A stretch of DNA of 64,000 nt from Erinaceus europaeus (taxonomy: Eukaryota > Chordata > Mammalia > Eulipotyphla > Erinaceidae). Of the stretch, positions 54,046 through 63,787 are shown in pieces; position 1 is the first letter of the stretch, and each line of letters opens with the position of its first letter. Under the pieces are notes generated by a model, which searched no databases, was not told the DNA's origin, and worked only from the letters and a program-made list of their open reading frames with translations. Location of the stretch: contig NC_080164.1 in the NCBI RefSeq assembly GCF_950295315.1, forward strand, positions 107,531,587 through 107,595,586, given 5' to 3'. Made by a program: the position numbers and the translations under genes.

Positions 54046-54843
54046 TTATTCATCCTTCTGTTTCTGACTTATTTCACTCAACATGAATTTTTCAAGGTCC
54101 ATCCAAGATCTGCCGAAAACGGTGAAGTCACCATTTTTTACAGCTGAGAAGTATTCCATTGTGTATATATACCACAACTTGCTCAGCCACTCATCTGTTG
54201 TTGGACACCTGGGTTGCTTCCAGGTTTTGGCTATTACAAATTGAGCTGCCAAGAACATATGTGTACACATATCTTTTTGGATGGATATGTTGGGTTCCCT
54301 AGGATATATCCCCAGGAGAGGAATTGCAGGATCATAGGGTAGGTCCATTTCTAGCCTTCTGAGAGTTCTCCAGACTGTTCTCCAAAGACGTTGGACCAAT
54401 TTACATTCCCACCAGCAGTGGAGGAGGGTTCCTTTGACCCCACACCCTCTCCAGCATTTGCTGCTGTTACCTTTTCTGATGTATGACATTCTCACAGGAG
54501 TGAAGTGGTATCTTGTTGTTGTCTTTATTTGCATTTCTCTGACAATCAGAGACTTGGAGCATTTTTTCATGTGTTTCTCAGCCTTTTGGATCTCTTCTGT
54601 GGTGAATATTCTATCCATGTCCTCCCCCCACTTTTGGATGGGGTTATTTGTTGTCTTGTTGTTGAGTTTGGCAAGCTCTTTATATATGTTGGTTATTAAA
54701 CTCTTATCTGATGTATGGCATGTAAACATCTTCTCCCATTCTGTGAGGGGTCTCTTGGTTTGGGTAGTGGTTTCTTTTGCTGTGAAGAAGCTTTTTAATT
54801 TGATGTAGTCCTATAGGTTTATACTTGCCTTAGTCTTCTTTGG
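54046..54843 (-). pseudogene. L1 ORF2p C-terminal part, open
   Basis: A 227-codon frame holds the C-terminal region without a stop: [39 protein letters not shown] with its cysteine pattern, [15 protein letters not shown] and [18 protein letters not shown]. It is better preserved than copies A-C. Its 3'UTR is only about 0.25 kb and of a different type. Confidence 0.93.
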
Positions 54844-54847
54844 TGAA

Positions 54848-55444
54848 AAACTGGAAGCATTTCCACTAAGATCAGGTACTAGACAGGGCTGCCCACTATC
54901 ATTACTATTCAACATAGTGTTGGAAGTTCTTACCAAAGCAAACAGGCAGGAGCAAGGAATTAAAGGGATACAGATTGGAAGAGAAGAAGTCAAACTCTCC
55001 CTATTTGCAGATGACATGATAGTATACACAGAAAAACCTAAGGAATCCAGCAAGAAGCTTTTGGAAATCATCAGGCAATACAGTAAGGTGTCAGGCTACA
55101 AAATTAACATTCAAAAGTCAGTGGCATTCCTCTATGCAAACACTAAGCTAGAAGAAATTGAAATCCAGAAATCAATTCCTTTTACTATAGCAACAAAAAC
55201 AATAAAATATCTAGGAGTAAACCTAACCAAAGAAGTGAAAGACTTGTATACTGAAAATTATGAGTCACTACTCAAGGAAATTGAAAAAGACACAAAGACG
55301 TGGAAAGATATTCCATGTTCATTGGTCAGAAGAATTAACATCATCAAAATGAATATACTACCCAGAGCCATATACAAATTTAATGCTATCCCCATCAAGA
55401 TCCCAAGCACATTTTTTAGGAGAATAGAAATGTTTATCTGGAAC
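54848..55444 (+). pseudogene. L1 ORF2p reverse-transcriptase segment, inverted part
   Basis: The frame is open through GTRQGCPLS (about 54880), then [19 protein letters not shown] with an intact FADD catalytic motif, [19 protein letters not shown] and [18 protein letters not shown], to IEMFIWNQ, where it meets the flank. It contains only a slice of the enzyme. Confidence 0.94.
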
Positions 55445-55453
55445 CAGATTTTC

Positions 55454-55950
55454 AACATTCAGCTTCCCAGTATCTCTTAGTCCACATCCCAGAATTTTTC
55501 CTGGGGCTGTAATTCCACATGTTCCCCAGACCCCTCAGTAATGCCCTTTCCCGATGAGACCCTGAGAACAGGACTATGTTTCTTCAAAGTCAGCAAGCTA
55601 TTTCTAACAACTGCAGCAGCCACCAGGGAAGCTCAGTGCACAAGTATGAAATCTCTTCCTATGTCCTCTAGTGGCTTCCTGCCCCACCCCCCTCCATTAT
55701 GATTTTTTTTTCTTTTTTCTTTTTTTTTCTTGGTTAAGAGGAAGACAGAAGGCAATGCTGATCAGAATACAAACCCCATGTGGGTGGCTGTCATTTTTTA
55801 AAGGAGAGAAATCTGTTGATGTTTTATGACCTTGTAAAAACCATCAGAATCCTTCACTGAACTGGCAAGCAGAGGAATGGGATAAGCTAACCAACATTCA
55901 TCCATGACTTCCATATAGGACAAGGGAAAAAAACATCTTAAATATTCCAA
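55454..55950. other. Unique stretch
   Basis: No repeat family or coding region is recognised beyond the flank of the inverted L1. Confidence 0.45.
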
Positions 55951-55954
55951 GCCA

Positions 55955-56425
55955 GCAAAATATCTCCCTGGCTAATACACCTGTTTCTGCCATGTATGCA
56001 ACTCAGGCTCAAGTTCAGCTTCCGCTGCATTGGAAGAAGGCCTGGTACCATGATACTTTTTCCTTCTCTCTCTCTCTCTCTCTCTAATTATGTATTTGAT
56101 AGATAAAGAGAGATATCAAGAGGAATTGGGAATATAGATAGAGACAGATACCTGCAGACCTGCTTCACAACTTGTTCCCCCCGACAGGTTGGGACCAGGG
56201 TCTTGAACCCAGGTCCTTATTCATTTTGTTGCCAAACTGCATTATTTCCACTTCTCCCAGAGAACTATGCCAATAGAGGGTGAAAAACTGAGGAGTGAGA
56301 GACAGAGAGACAGAGAAATGTAGTACCACTTCATTGCTCATGGAACTTCTTCTTGGGGCTCAAACCCAGGCCCTCTTACATTGTAAAGCATGCACTCTAT
56401 CAGGCGAGTTATCTACCAGTCCCAG
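55955..56425. mobile_element. Three adjacent SINE fragments
   Basis: A sense fourth-type piece (about 55955-56085) holds gccatgtatgcaactcaggc and a CT tail. An antisense main-family piece (56085-56235) holds ctgcagacctgcttcacaac and ggtcttgaacccaggtcctt. An antisense fourth-type piece (56285-56425) holds cttggggctcaaacccaggc and gcgagttatctaccagtcc. Confidence 0.65.
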
Positions 56426-56445
56426 GAACCCAGGAAATGGAATGA

Positions 56446-56448
<3 letters not shown>

Positions 56449-56512
<64 letters not shown>
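56449..56512. repeat. (TTTC)n microsatellite
   Basis: About 16 perfect units form the expanded tail of the next antisense SINE. Confidence 0.97.
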
Positions 56513-56702
56513 TTAATTGTCTTTATTTATTTATTGGATAGAGACAGCCAGAAATAGGGGGAATAGAGATGGAGAGAGACACCTGCAGCCCTGCTTCACT
56601 ACTCACAAAGCTTTCCCCCTGCATGTGGGGACCAGGGGCTTGAACCCAGATGCTAGTGCATTGTAACATGTGCCCTCAACCAGATGCATCACCACCTGGC
56701 CC
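56513..56702 (-). mobile_element. tRNA-derived SINE, antisense
   Basis: It has attgtctttatttatttatt, ggatagagacagccagaaat, ctgcagccctgcttcactac, cccctgcatgtggggaccag and atcaccacctggccctgg. Confidence 0.93.
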
Positions 56703-56954
56703 TGGCAATGGTATTCTAATAAGAATAATAAATTTCCTAGAGATTGTCAGTCTCTCATTTTCTAACATAGCTTTACTGTCTTAAAATTCTACAGTTTTGG
56801 GTTTTGGCTACTAAGCTGAATCCACTAAAAATATAAATTTATCCTTAGAAAAAGTATTCCTCTGTATAACTTTCTGGTCTCTACTAACTCCTCTAGGAAG
56901 CATGTGATAGGTGATAGATCATTTTATAAGATTTTAAGATTTTAATTAGCCAAA
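56703..56954. other. Short unique stretch
   Basis: I see nothing recognisable. Confidence 0.4.
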
Positions 56955-57115
56955 TTCTTTCCTTCTCTTTCTTTCTCCCTTTCTCTTTTTTCTGTCTTTT
57001 TTCCTTTCTTTTTTTCTTTCTTTCCTTATTTCTTCCTTTCCCTTCCTTCCTTCCTCCCTTCCTTCCTTCCTTCCTTCCTTCCTTCCTTCTTTCCTTTCTT
57101 TTTCTTTCTGCCAGT
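56955..57115. repeat. (CTTT)/(CCTT) microsatellite
   Basis: It consists of pyrimidine-only runs, changing from CTTT to CCTTCC and back. It precedes an antisense third-type SINE fragment (57116-57200: tgactcagctatggcttttg, aaatctgtttgcataagcac). Confidence 0.93.
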
Positions 57116-57246
57116 GTATGACTCAGCTATGGCTTTTGGTGGTACAGGTGATTTCAGCTTGGAACTTTGGAAATCTGTTTGCATAAGCACTATGTTGCCT
57201 CAATCAGCAATATTTTGGTTTTTTTCTTTTTTAGGATTATAATGAG

Positions 57247-57467
57247 AGCTTGTTTGAAGGTTCTAGCAGGGGAGCACAACTACTCCTATACCCTCGACTG
57301 AAGACCGATCCGTCTCTATTTGGGGAAGGCTGTCCTCTTCGACCCAGTGGCAACTTCAGGAGGGACACACATGGAGTGGTAAAGGAGGAAAGGGAAACCC
57401 ATGTAGCCATCCAGGTCAGCCGAATCAACCCTGGCGATCAGTAGGCAGCCAGATCGACCTGAGATCC
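57247..57467 (-). pseudogene. RN7SK: 7SK RNA retrocopy, 3'-truncated, tailless
   Basis: 7SK is the abundant nuclear Pol III RNA that holds P-TEFb inactive. On the minus strand this copy starts at the RNA's 5' end (ggatctcaggtcgatctggc) and carries gatcgccagggttgattcgg, ctccatgtgtgtccctcctg and gggtcgaagaggac, then gcagctgctcc-like and cctgctagaaccttcaaaca. It stops at agctct, well before the normal end and its T-run. About 18 bases near the start are missing. The perfect direct repeat aggattataatgag lies at 57233-57246 and 57468-57481, directly at both ends, with no A-tail. It is therefore a retrotransposed copy that lost its 3' part on integration and is not a functional gene. Confidence 0.94.
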
Positions 57468-57554
57468 AGGATTATAATGAGTTTATATAAAATAGTGGTG
57501 TCATATTTAATAATTTAGAGGTTTTTAATAGTTATGTATTTAATAGTTAAGTAT

Positions 57555-57757
57555 TTATTTTTTGCATATTTATCATTCACTTCATATTGATTTACAAAAT
57601 TATAAGATAACAGTGATAGGATTCCATACCATTTCCAACACCAGGGCTCTGTGTACCCATTCCCTCCACTGGAAACTGCAGTACTTCTCCCAAGTTCACA
57701 GAGAGGGGCTGACTTTGTAAATGTATATATATTTGCCCAGTTTATCCTATATTCCTA
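57555..57757 (-). mobile_element. L1 3'UTR fragment, antisense, long-form type
   Basis: The plus strand reads attgatttacaaaattataa, gataacagtgataggattcc, ccagggctctgtgtacccat and ccctccactggaaactgcag. It parallels 970-1170. Confidence 0.78.
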
Positions 57758-57759
57758 CC

Positions 57760-57866
57760 TTTTTTTTTTACCAGAGCACTGCTCAGTTCTGGTTTATGGA
57801 GGTATAGGGGACTGAACCTAGGACTTTAGAGCTTCTGGCATGAGAATCCCTTTGCATAACCCACCC
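57760..57866 (-). mobile_element. Third tRNA-derived SINE type, antisense
   Basis: It has a T-run, agagcactgctcagttctgg, ggaggtataggggactgaac and ctggcatgagaatccctttg. Confidence 0.87.
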
Positions 57867-58236
57867 TTTCTCTTCCTTTCTAAATCACACCTATTACTAC
57901 TTCTGAGTCTCCTTTTCCCTCCTTCTCAGCAGTACAAGATCTTCCTAGTGCTTCAGCACCACCACTTTGAGTTGCTCTCGCCTCAAATGGAGGAGAACAT
58001 TGCTGTGTAAAGAGATGCTCAGTCCAGAAGAAGTAGAACAAGCCCTAATCTAATTTCTCCTGGGAGAGCCTCAGGCTGCAAAGTTTAGGTCCAGGTCCCA
58101 GATGCCTTGTAGCTCCATTCATCAGCCTTATGGGTCAGATATGGCACCCTTAGAGAGTCACCCAGCCAGCAAGAGGAAGTGGCTTTGGGACTTTAGTCTT
58201 TGCAGCTCTCTTCCCTAGATCAGGATTCTGCACCAG
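57867..58236. other. Unique stretch
   Basis: No repeat or coding sequence is recognised. Confidence 0.45.
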
Positions 58237-58239
58237 ATT

Positions 58240-58470
58240 AGAAGGTATGTGTCTCAGCATAATGGTTCTGCAAAAGACTCTCCTGCCTGAGGCTCTGAGG
58301 CCCCAAGCAGGTTCAAGCCCCAACACTACTATAAACCAGAGCTGACCAGAGTTCTGGTCTCTCCCCCTCCCTCTCTCTCTCTTTCTCTCTCCATATATAT
58401 ATACACATATGACTAAAGGAATATATATATATTCCTATATATCATTAAAAAAATAAACAGAAATATTAAA
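58240..58470 (+). mobile_element. Third tRNA-derived SINE type with AT-rich tail
   Basis: It has gtctcagcataatggttctg, ctctcctgcctgaggctctg, caggttcaagccccaacact and ataaaccagagctgaccag, then a C/T tract and TA palindromes (20 bp at 58417-58436). Confidence 0.87.
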
Positions 58471-58473
58471 AAT

Positions 58474-58670
58474 TCGGGGGCCAGGAGATTGAGCGCACAT
58501 AGTACAATGCACAAGGACATGGGTTTGAGGCTCCAATCCCAACCTACAGGGGGAAAGCTTTGTGAGTGGTGAATCAGGGCTGCAGGTGTCTCTCTGTCAC
58601 TCTATCTTCCCCTTCCTTCTCAATTTCTGGCTCTCTCTACCCAATAAGTAAAGAATTTTTTTAAAATAAG
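58474..58670 (+). mobile_element. tRNA-derived SINE with a short deletion in the head
   Basis: It has gggggccaggagattgagcg, atgggtttgaggctccaatc, cagggggaaagctttgtgag, the C/T tract and acccaataagtaaag. Confidence 0.92.
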
Positions 58671-59014
58671 TATTTAAATTTGAAGAAAAAAAAACTTTAA
58701 AGAAGGCTCATGTCTGGTTCTCAGTATTTGGAGAGACATGGCAGAGATGGTGAGATTGGCCACAAACACTGCACAACACCCACGCTCCACACACACTCTT
58801 TGCCTCCAAGAGCAGAGCTGGGGGCCAGGGACCAGCCATCACTGAGGGGTCTAGCAACATAGTTCAGCAGAGAACTAGTTCACACCCTGCAGCCCAGTGT
58901 CTCCAATTGCTCTGTTATCCACTCAGAATCACTCAGGTAAATCTATGTTTCAAGAACAGCTTTCTCTTTCAATTCTGGAACAGAAGGGGGTGCGGAGAAG
59001 AAGATGGAAACCAC
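58671..59014. other. Unique stretch
   Basis: No repeat family is recognised. Confidence 0.45.
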
Positions 59015-59465
59015 GGGGTGGGAAAGCAGTGGCTAAACCAGTGAGGACACTTTAGCATGTTCAAGGACCCAGGTTCAAGCCCCTGGTCCCCACCTGCAGG
59101 GCGAAAGCTTCCTGAGTGGCGGAGCAGCACTGCAGGTCTGCCTCTCTTTCTCTATCTCTATCTCTCATCCTCCTTCCCTCTCCAAGATTATCGCTGGGCT
59201 TCGGTGCCAGCGCCATGAGTCCACTGCTCCTGGCAGCTATTTTTCCCTTTTTTCCATTTTATTGGGTATAACAGAGAAATTGAGAGAAAAGGGGAGATAG
59301 AGAAGAGGAAAGAAAGACAGACACCTGCAGAGCTGCTTCACCGCTTGTGAAGTGTCCCCCTACAGGTGTGGACACTTGGTCCTTTTACACAGTACTATGT
59401 GTTTAATCGGGTGTGCCAATGCCCAACCTCTCTCTCTCCCCACTCCCCTTATCTCTCTCTCTAAA
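59015..59465 (+). mobile_element. Main-family SINE split by an antisense SINE
   Basis: The outer copy has ggtgggaaagcagtggctaa, cccaggttcaagcccctggt, ctgcagggcgaaagcttcct and a C/T tract. It resumes at about 59431 with tctctctctccccactcccc and ctctctctctaaacttc. Confidence 0.87.
59183..59430 (-). mobile_element. Nested SINE, antisense
   Basis: It has aagattatcgctgggcttcg, atgagtccactgctcctggc, ttgggtataacagagaaatt, gagctgcttcaccgcttgtg and gtgtgccaatgcccaacc. It lies in the C/T tract of the outer SINE. Its tail is eroded. Confidence 0.9.
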
Positions 59466-59482
59466 CTTCTTTAAAAAGAGGG

Positions 59483-59830
59483 TGGAGGATAGGCTATGGC
59501 ACACCTGGTTAAGCATACACATTACAGTGCACAAAGACCCAGATTCAAGCCCCCAGTCCCTGCTTGCAGGGGAAAAGCTTCACAAATGGTGAAGCAGAGC
59601 TGCAGGTGTATCTCTGTCTCTATCCAGTAATAAATAAATAGAAAAAAGAAAGGAAGAAAAGAATAAAAAAAAAGGAAGGAAGGAAGACAAAAGAAAGGAA
59701 GGAAGGAATGAAGGAAGGAAAGAAGGAAGGAAGATAGGACAAAAACTACAGGGAACATTGGAGTCATGCTGGCAACAGATCCCAGTGATAACTGTCCTGG
59801 CAAAATAAATAAATGTCCGTAAAATAAATG
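59483..59830 (+). mobile_element. SINE with (GGAA)n inside its 3' region
   Basis: It has ggctatggcacacctggtta, cccagattcaagcccccagt, aatggtgaagcagagctgca and agtaataaataaatag, then GGAA-rich sequence (59637-59735) and an isolated 3' block (ggagtcatgctggcaacaga, cccagtgataactgtcctgg). Confidence 0.85.
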
Positions 59831-60392
59831 TCTAAGTGTTAAAAATGACAAGAGAAGAGCCCATCAGGTAAAGATGACAGAGACCTCTCTGAAATCATTG
59901 ATGGATATCAAGGAGCCTCTGCAGCCACAGGTGACAAAGCTCTAACTCCTTTAGGCTCCACAGAGAATCATAAGGAATCTGTGACTCATCCAGCAGCCAA
60001 CAGTGAAATGCATGGCTACAGGGCTTAATGGAGACAGCAGACCTCTTATTAGCTCAGAACTTTCAGTTCCTTGCAAAGGTGCCTGGGTCTCTCTGTGCCC
60101 CCCACCTCATGTCCTAGGACTGCTGTGATGAGTCTTGGCTATATCATAAGCATCTGTTTTATCTATTTCCCAACAAACCCCAATTCCCACTAGGAAACAA
60201 CAGTGACCTAAGGGACCCCAACTCTAACCCCAGCACAGACAGATGTGTTTGCAATCTAACTGCAGCCCAGCTGGAGTAAGTTTCAACACCCTCATAAGGA
60301 CACACGGGGCAAAGGCATTTGAGGCCAAGCAGGGCCTGGGATGCTCACAGTGATAAAATTGCAAATATTGTTTTAGTTAAAAAGTGAGATAC
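59831..60392. other. Unique stretch
   Basis: No family repeat or coding region is recognised. Confidence 0.45.
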
Positions 60393-60404
60393 AGGAGGTG
60401 GAGC

Positions 60405-60416
60405 CAAGATGGCGGC
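60405..60416 (+). promoter_or_regulatory. YY1-type site at the L1 5' end
   Basis: caagatggcggc matches the YY1 core that directs start-site choice at the 5' end of human L1. Its place 12 bases into the element fits that role. Confidence 0.75.
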
Positions 60417-60765
60417 ATGAGGACATCTCCTGACTTTCTCTTTGCAAAGCAGCAGCTTGAAACCTGGGAATTTTGAGTGAGGGCAAGATTTCCAGGTCAG
60501 TGGCTGAGGAAGTATACAGGTGGGATCTAAGTGCAACCAAGGAGGAGAGACACAGGTCACATGTGGGCTGGAACAGGCTACATACAGAAAGGACAATGCA
60601 CATACCAGATCCTGAGCCAAACTGTGTGAGCTCCACTTCCTCTCTCTGTACCACTCCCTTCACCCCCCTCACTCTAGAGGGGTAAGGGAACAAGCTACAA
60701 AGGGGCCTTCCTGTGAAGACAACCTCATTCTCAAGATTCGGAGCTCAGAAGAGAGTCATCAGAAG

Positions 60766-60774
60766 GGTTTTTTT

Positions 60775-60821
<47 letters not shown>

Positions 60822-60916
60822 GCCTTTCTTTCTTTCTTTCTTTCTTTCTGTCTTTCTTTCTTTCTGCCTTTCTTTCTTTCTTTCTGTCTTTCTTTCTTTC
60901 TGCCTTTCTTTCTTTC
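60766..60916. repeat. (TTTC)n with TGCC and TGTC interruptions
   Basis: 150 bp of TTTC has regular tctgcc or tctgtc breaks. Related runs are (CT)n at 61018-61063 and (TTTC)/(CT) at 61196-61275. All three lie in the 5'UTR of L1 copy C. Confidence 0.96.
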
Positions 60917-61016
60917 CCATTTCTCTTAAGAGGACTGAAACTCTCTCGTATTGGTAAAATTCCTTCCCCAATGTTCTGCGTCTTCTGGGGTGGTGAGAGT
61001 ATACTGCTCTACATTT

Positions 61017-61064
<48 letters not shown>

Positions 61065-61200
61065 CTCTATCTTTTTAGTTTATGTTGCTTTTTGTAATTG
61101 TTTAGGAAGGGGGAGGTTTTGGAGAGCCAGTTTGGAATAGTTTAAACAGCAGGTTGGTCTTTAGGTGACTTTTTTCTCTCATTTTTTTCCATTTTCTTTT

Positions 61201-61275
<75 letters not shown>

Positions 61276-61361
61276 TGTTTCATTTTGTTGTTAGTTCATT
61301 TGTGTTATCATTGTTGGCTTATTTCCCCTTCTTAATACTTTAACCAAAATTAGCCTTTGTT

Positions 61362-62060
61362 GGTGAAAGTCCAGAACTAAACCCCCACACCTATGAACAT
61401 CTAATTTTTGATAAAGGGGCCCAACATATTAAATGGAGAAAGAAGGCTCTCTTCAATAAATGGTGCTGGGAAAACTGGGTTGAATCATGCAGAAGAATGA
61501 AACTGAAACACTTTATCTCATCAGAAACAAAAGCCAACTCCAAACGGATCAAGAATCTGGATGTTAGACCAGAAACTATCAAATACTTAGAGGAAAGCAT
61601 TAGTGGAACACTTTCCCACCCTAACCTCAAGGACATCTTTGATGATACAAATTGATTCCAATTGCAAGGAAGACTAAAACAAAAACAAATCAGTGGGACT
61701 ACATCAAATTGAAAAGCTTTTGCACAGCAAAAGAAATCATCACCCAATTAGAGAGACCCCTCACAGAATGGGAATGGGAGAAGATATTCACATGCCACAC
61801 ATCAGACAAAAGGCTAGTAACCAAAATATATAAAGAACTCACCAAACTTAGCAACAAAAAAGCAAATGACCCTATCCAAAAAATGGGCAGAGGATATGAA
61901 CATAATAATCACTACAGAAGAGATATAAAAGGCCAACATACATATGAAAATTTTCTCCAGGTCACTGATTGTCCAAGAAATGTAAATAATGACAACACTG
62001 AGATACCACCTCACCCCTGTGAGAATATCCTACATCAAAAATGACAGCAGCAACAAAGCT
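61362..62060 (+). pseudogene. L1 copy C ORF2 remnant
   Basis: [17 protein letters not shown] and [20 protein letters not shown] near 61700-61880 mark the region just before the ORF2 cysteine domain, which is itself deleted. Frameshifts lie on both sides. Confidence 0.88.
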
Positions 62061-63471
62061 GGAATGTTAACCCTCCAGCTTCATTACTCTGGTGAGACCT
62101 TTCCTAGCTTATAGGACTCCTTAATTCCATTTCAGGTGGTGCACTTCCTAACAAAGCCTCAGAACCTAGATATAGACCAGAGCCCATGAGATATGTACAC
62201 ATGTATCCATAAGTTGGGGAAAATATATACTTTAAATCAATAGTGCACAGTAGTTTGCAGTGAGTCAATAAATGCAGCAAACAAGTAGAAAGACCTAACA
62301 AAGACACCATAAAGTACCTAATCATATAGTTTCTACTTAGACCTAGATACCTTCCTCATCTACTTCCTATTTCACTTCCCTCAACTACTCCAAAGCCAAC
62401 CTTGTCACATAAGGTAAGGACTACAAAAGCTGGATAAGAACAAGAGACTAGCATACTTTAATGATGACTCTTTGTTACTACCAGGCCACCCTATCACCTA
62501 AGGACCTAGTCAGGGAGTCCTGGGATCCCCACACAGACATGATGTGCCTAGACCTCTAACAGATCCCTCTGTCCACTGCCACTGTTCATCTCCATCAGAA
62601 ACAATATAATGAACCCCTTTGTGGGCCCCTGCAGGACCATGCCCTCAATGTAGATCAACAATGATTGGGACTGTTTTATTCTCCAAAGGGAAGTTTGACA
62701 ATATCCTTTCCACACGAGGAAGATGGGTACTGAAATTAGTGCAGCCTGGTATGTTCCTAGCCATGACCACAGAATGTGAGCTCAGACGTACAGGGATGCA
62801 GAAGTTACCATAGGCTCCTGTGCTGACTATGGGCCCCAGATCAAATTGATGGAGTTTACAGTCAACAATATTTATATACTTCCCCCAAACTTGGGAGCTA
62901 CTCTCTTCCCTGATCCACTTTCTTGTCCTTCTTCCAACTATGACACAATCTCCCCAGGCAATACCTTGGGACCACCTGCACATTAGCTATCAGACTCGGG
63001 CAAAGACTAGAAAAGCCATGGGCCCCTTGGAATATACCTAAAATAGACCTACTAACTTTTTCCAAAACGAAGACCCCAAATCTTCATTTACAATATTCTT
63101 GACTTTAGGTTTATAATTAGTCAATGATTTGTTATGCTTTATACCTTAACTTTTTTTCAGCCACCAGGTTCCAGATGCTACCATGATGCCAGCATGACTT
63201 CCCTGGGCAGGCGGGTTGACCCCACCACGTGTCCTGGAACACCACTTCCCCAGAGCCCTGCCCCACTAGCGAAAGAGAGAGACAGGTTGAGAGTACAGAT
63301 TGACCTGCCAACATCCATGTTCAGTGGAGAAGAATTACAGAAGCCAGACCTTTCACCTTCTACATCCCCAAATGACCCTGGGTCTATACTCCCAGAGGGA
63401 TAAAGAATAGGTAAGCTTTCAAGGGAGGAGATCAGATACACAGTTCTGGTTTTGGGAATTGTGTGGAATTG

Positions 63472-63771
63472 TGTTGTATGCTTTACATTGGGTAGTTCTC
63501 CCCCACCAAGAGAATTGGATCAGTCCAGTTAGTTTCGCGGGCCTGCTTGGCTCCGCCCCAAAGGAACCCCGAGAGGGTTCCAGAGTTCGAGAGTTGGAGA
63601 GTGGCAGAGTTGGAGAGTGCTTGCGCCGCCGCAAAGAGACAGCAAAGTTCTTTTTGGTGATTAGTTTGGTTTAGTTTATGAATCGTTGTTCCTGAATAAA
63701 GAAATACAGCTTCCCTGCCCAGCCATATGTCTCTGGTCGTCTCTGTTACCCGCCCATGAAGCTAGCTCGCA
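63472..63771 (+). mobile_element. LTR, plus strand, inside L1 copy C 3'UTR
   Basis: It is 300 bp and runs TGTTGTATGCTTTAC to GCTAGCTCGCA. It contains AATAAA (about 63696) and a U5 end (gccatatgtctctggtcgtc, atgaagctagctcgca) shared with the LTR at 43885. A CpG-rich GC block (ttgcgccgccgcaaagaga) and repeated gagagttggagag lie upstream. The interrupted L1 does not resume before an antisense SINE at 63788, so this may be a solo LTR with a deleted flank or the 5' LTR of a longer element beyond the window. Confidence 0.82.
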
Positions 63772-63787
63772 TAGCTAGAGCAGCCGA

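Larger units (their letters stand above)
53782..55453 (-). mobile_element. L1 with 5' inversion (twin priming), 9-bp target duplication
   Basis: cagattttc lies at 53782-53790 and 55445-55453. Inside, 53791-54843 is on the minus strand: poly-T, a very short 3'UTR, and the ORF2 C-terminus. From about 54848 to 55444 the strand flips and reverse-transcriptase sequence reads on the plus strand. In L1 order the inverted part equals about 18700-19290 and the 3' part about 19745-20540 of copy A, so about 0.45 kb was lost at the junction. This matches twin-primed integration. Confidence 0.95.
60393..63471 (+). mobile_element. Internally deleted L1 (copy C) with 5' and 3' ends
   Basis: It starts aggaggtggagccaagatgg, the classic kind of L1 5' end. 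The 5'UTR, with several pyrimidine microsatellites, runs to about 61361. ORF1 and about the first 2.7 kb of ORF2 are absent: sequence jumps to ORF2 equivalent to about 19450 of copy A (gaaagtccagaactaaac), continues to cagcagcaacaaagctgga (62060), then jumps again into the 3'UTR (aaccctccagcttcattact). The 3'UTR (short form) goes on to 63471, where an LTR interrupts it. No reading frame can make an L1 protein. Confidence 0.88.

Noticed and set aside
57247..57467. A functional 7SK gene
   Set aside because: It lacks the 3' part and terminator, has an internal loss near the 5' end and is bounded by a target duplication. I see no PSE/TATA promoter beyond the right flank.
60713..61078. 121-codon Phe/Leu/Ser-rich frame
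   Set aside because: It is a translation of (TTTC)n and (CT)n inside an L1 5'UTR.
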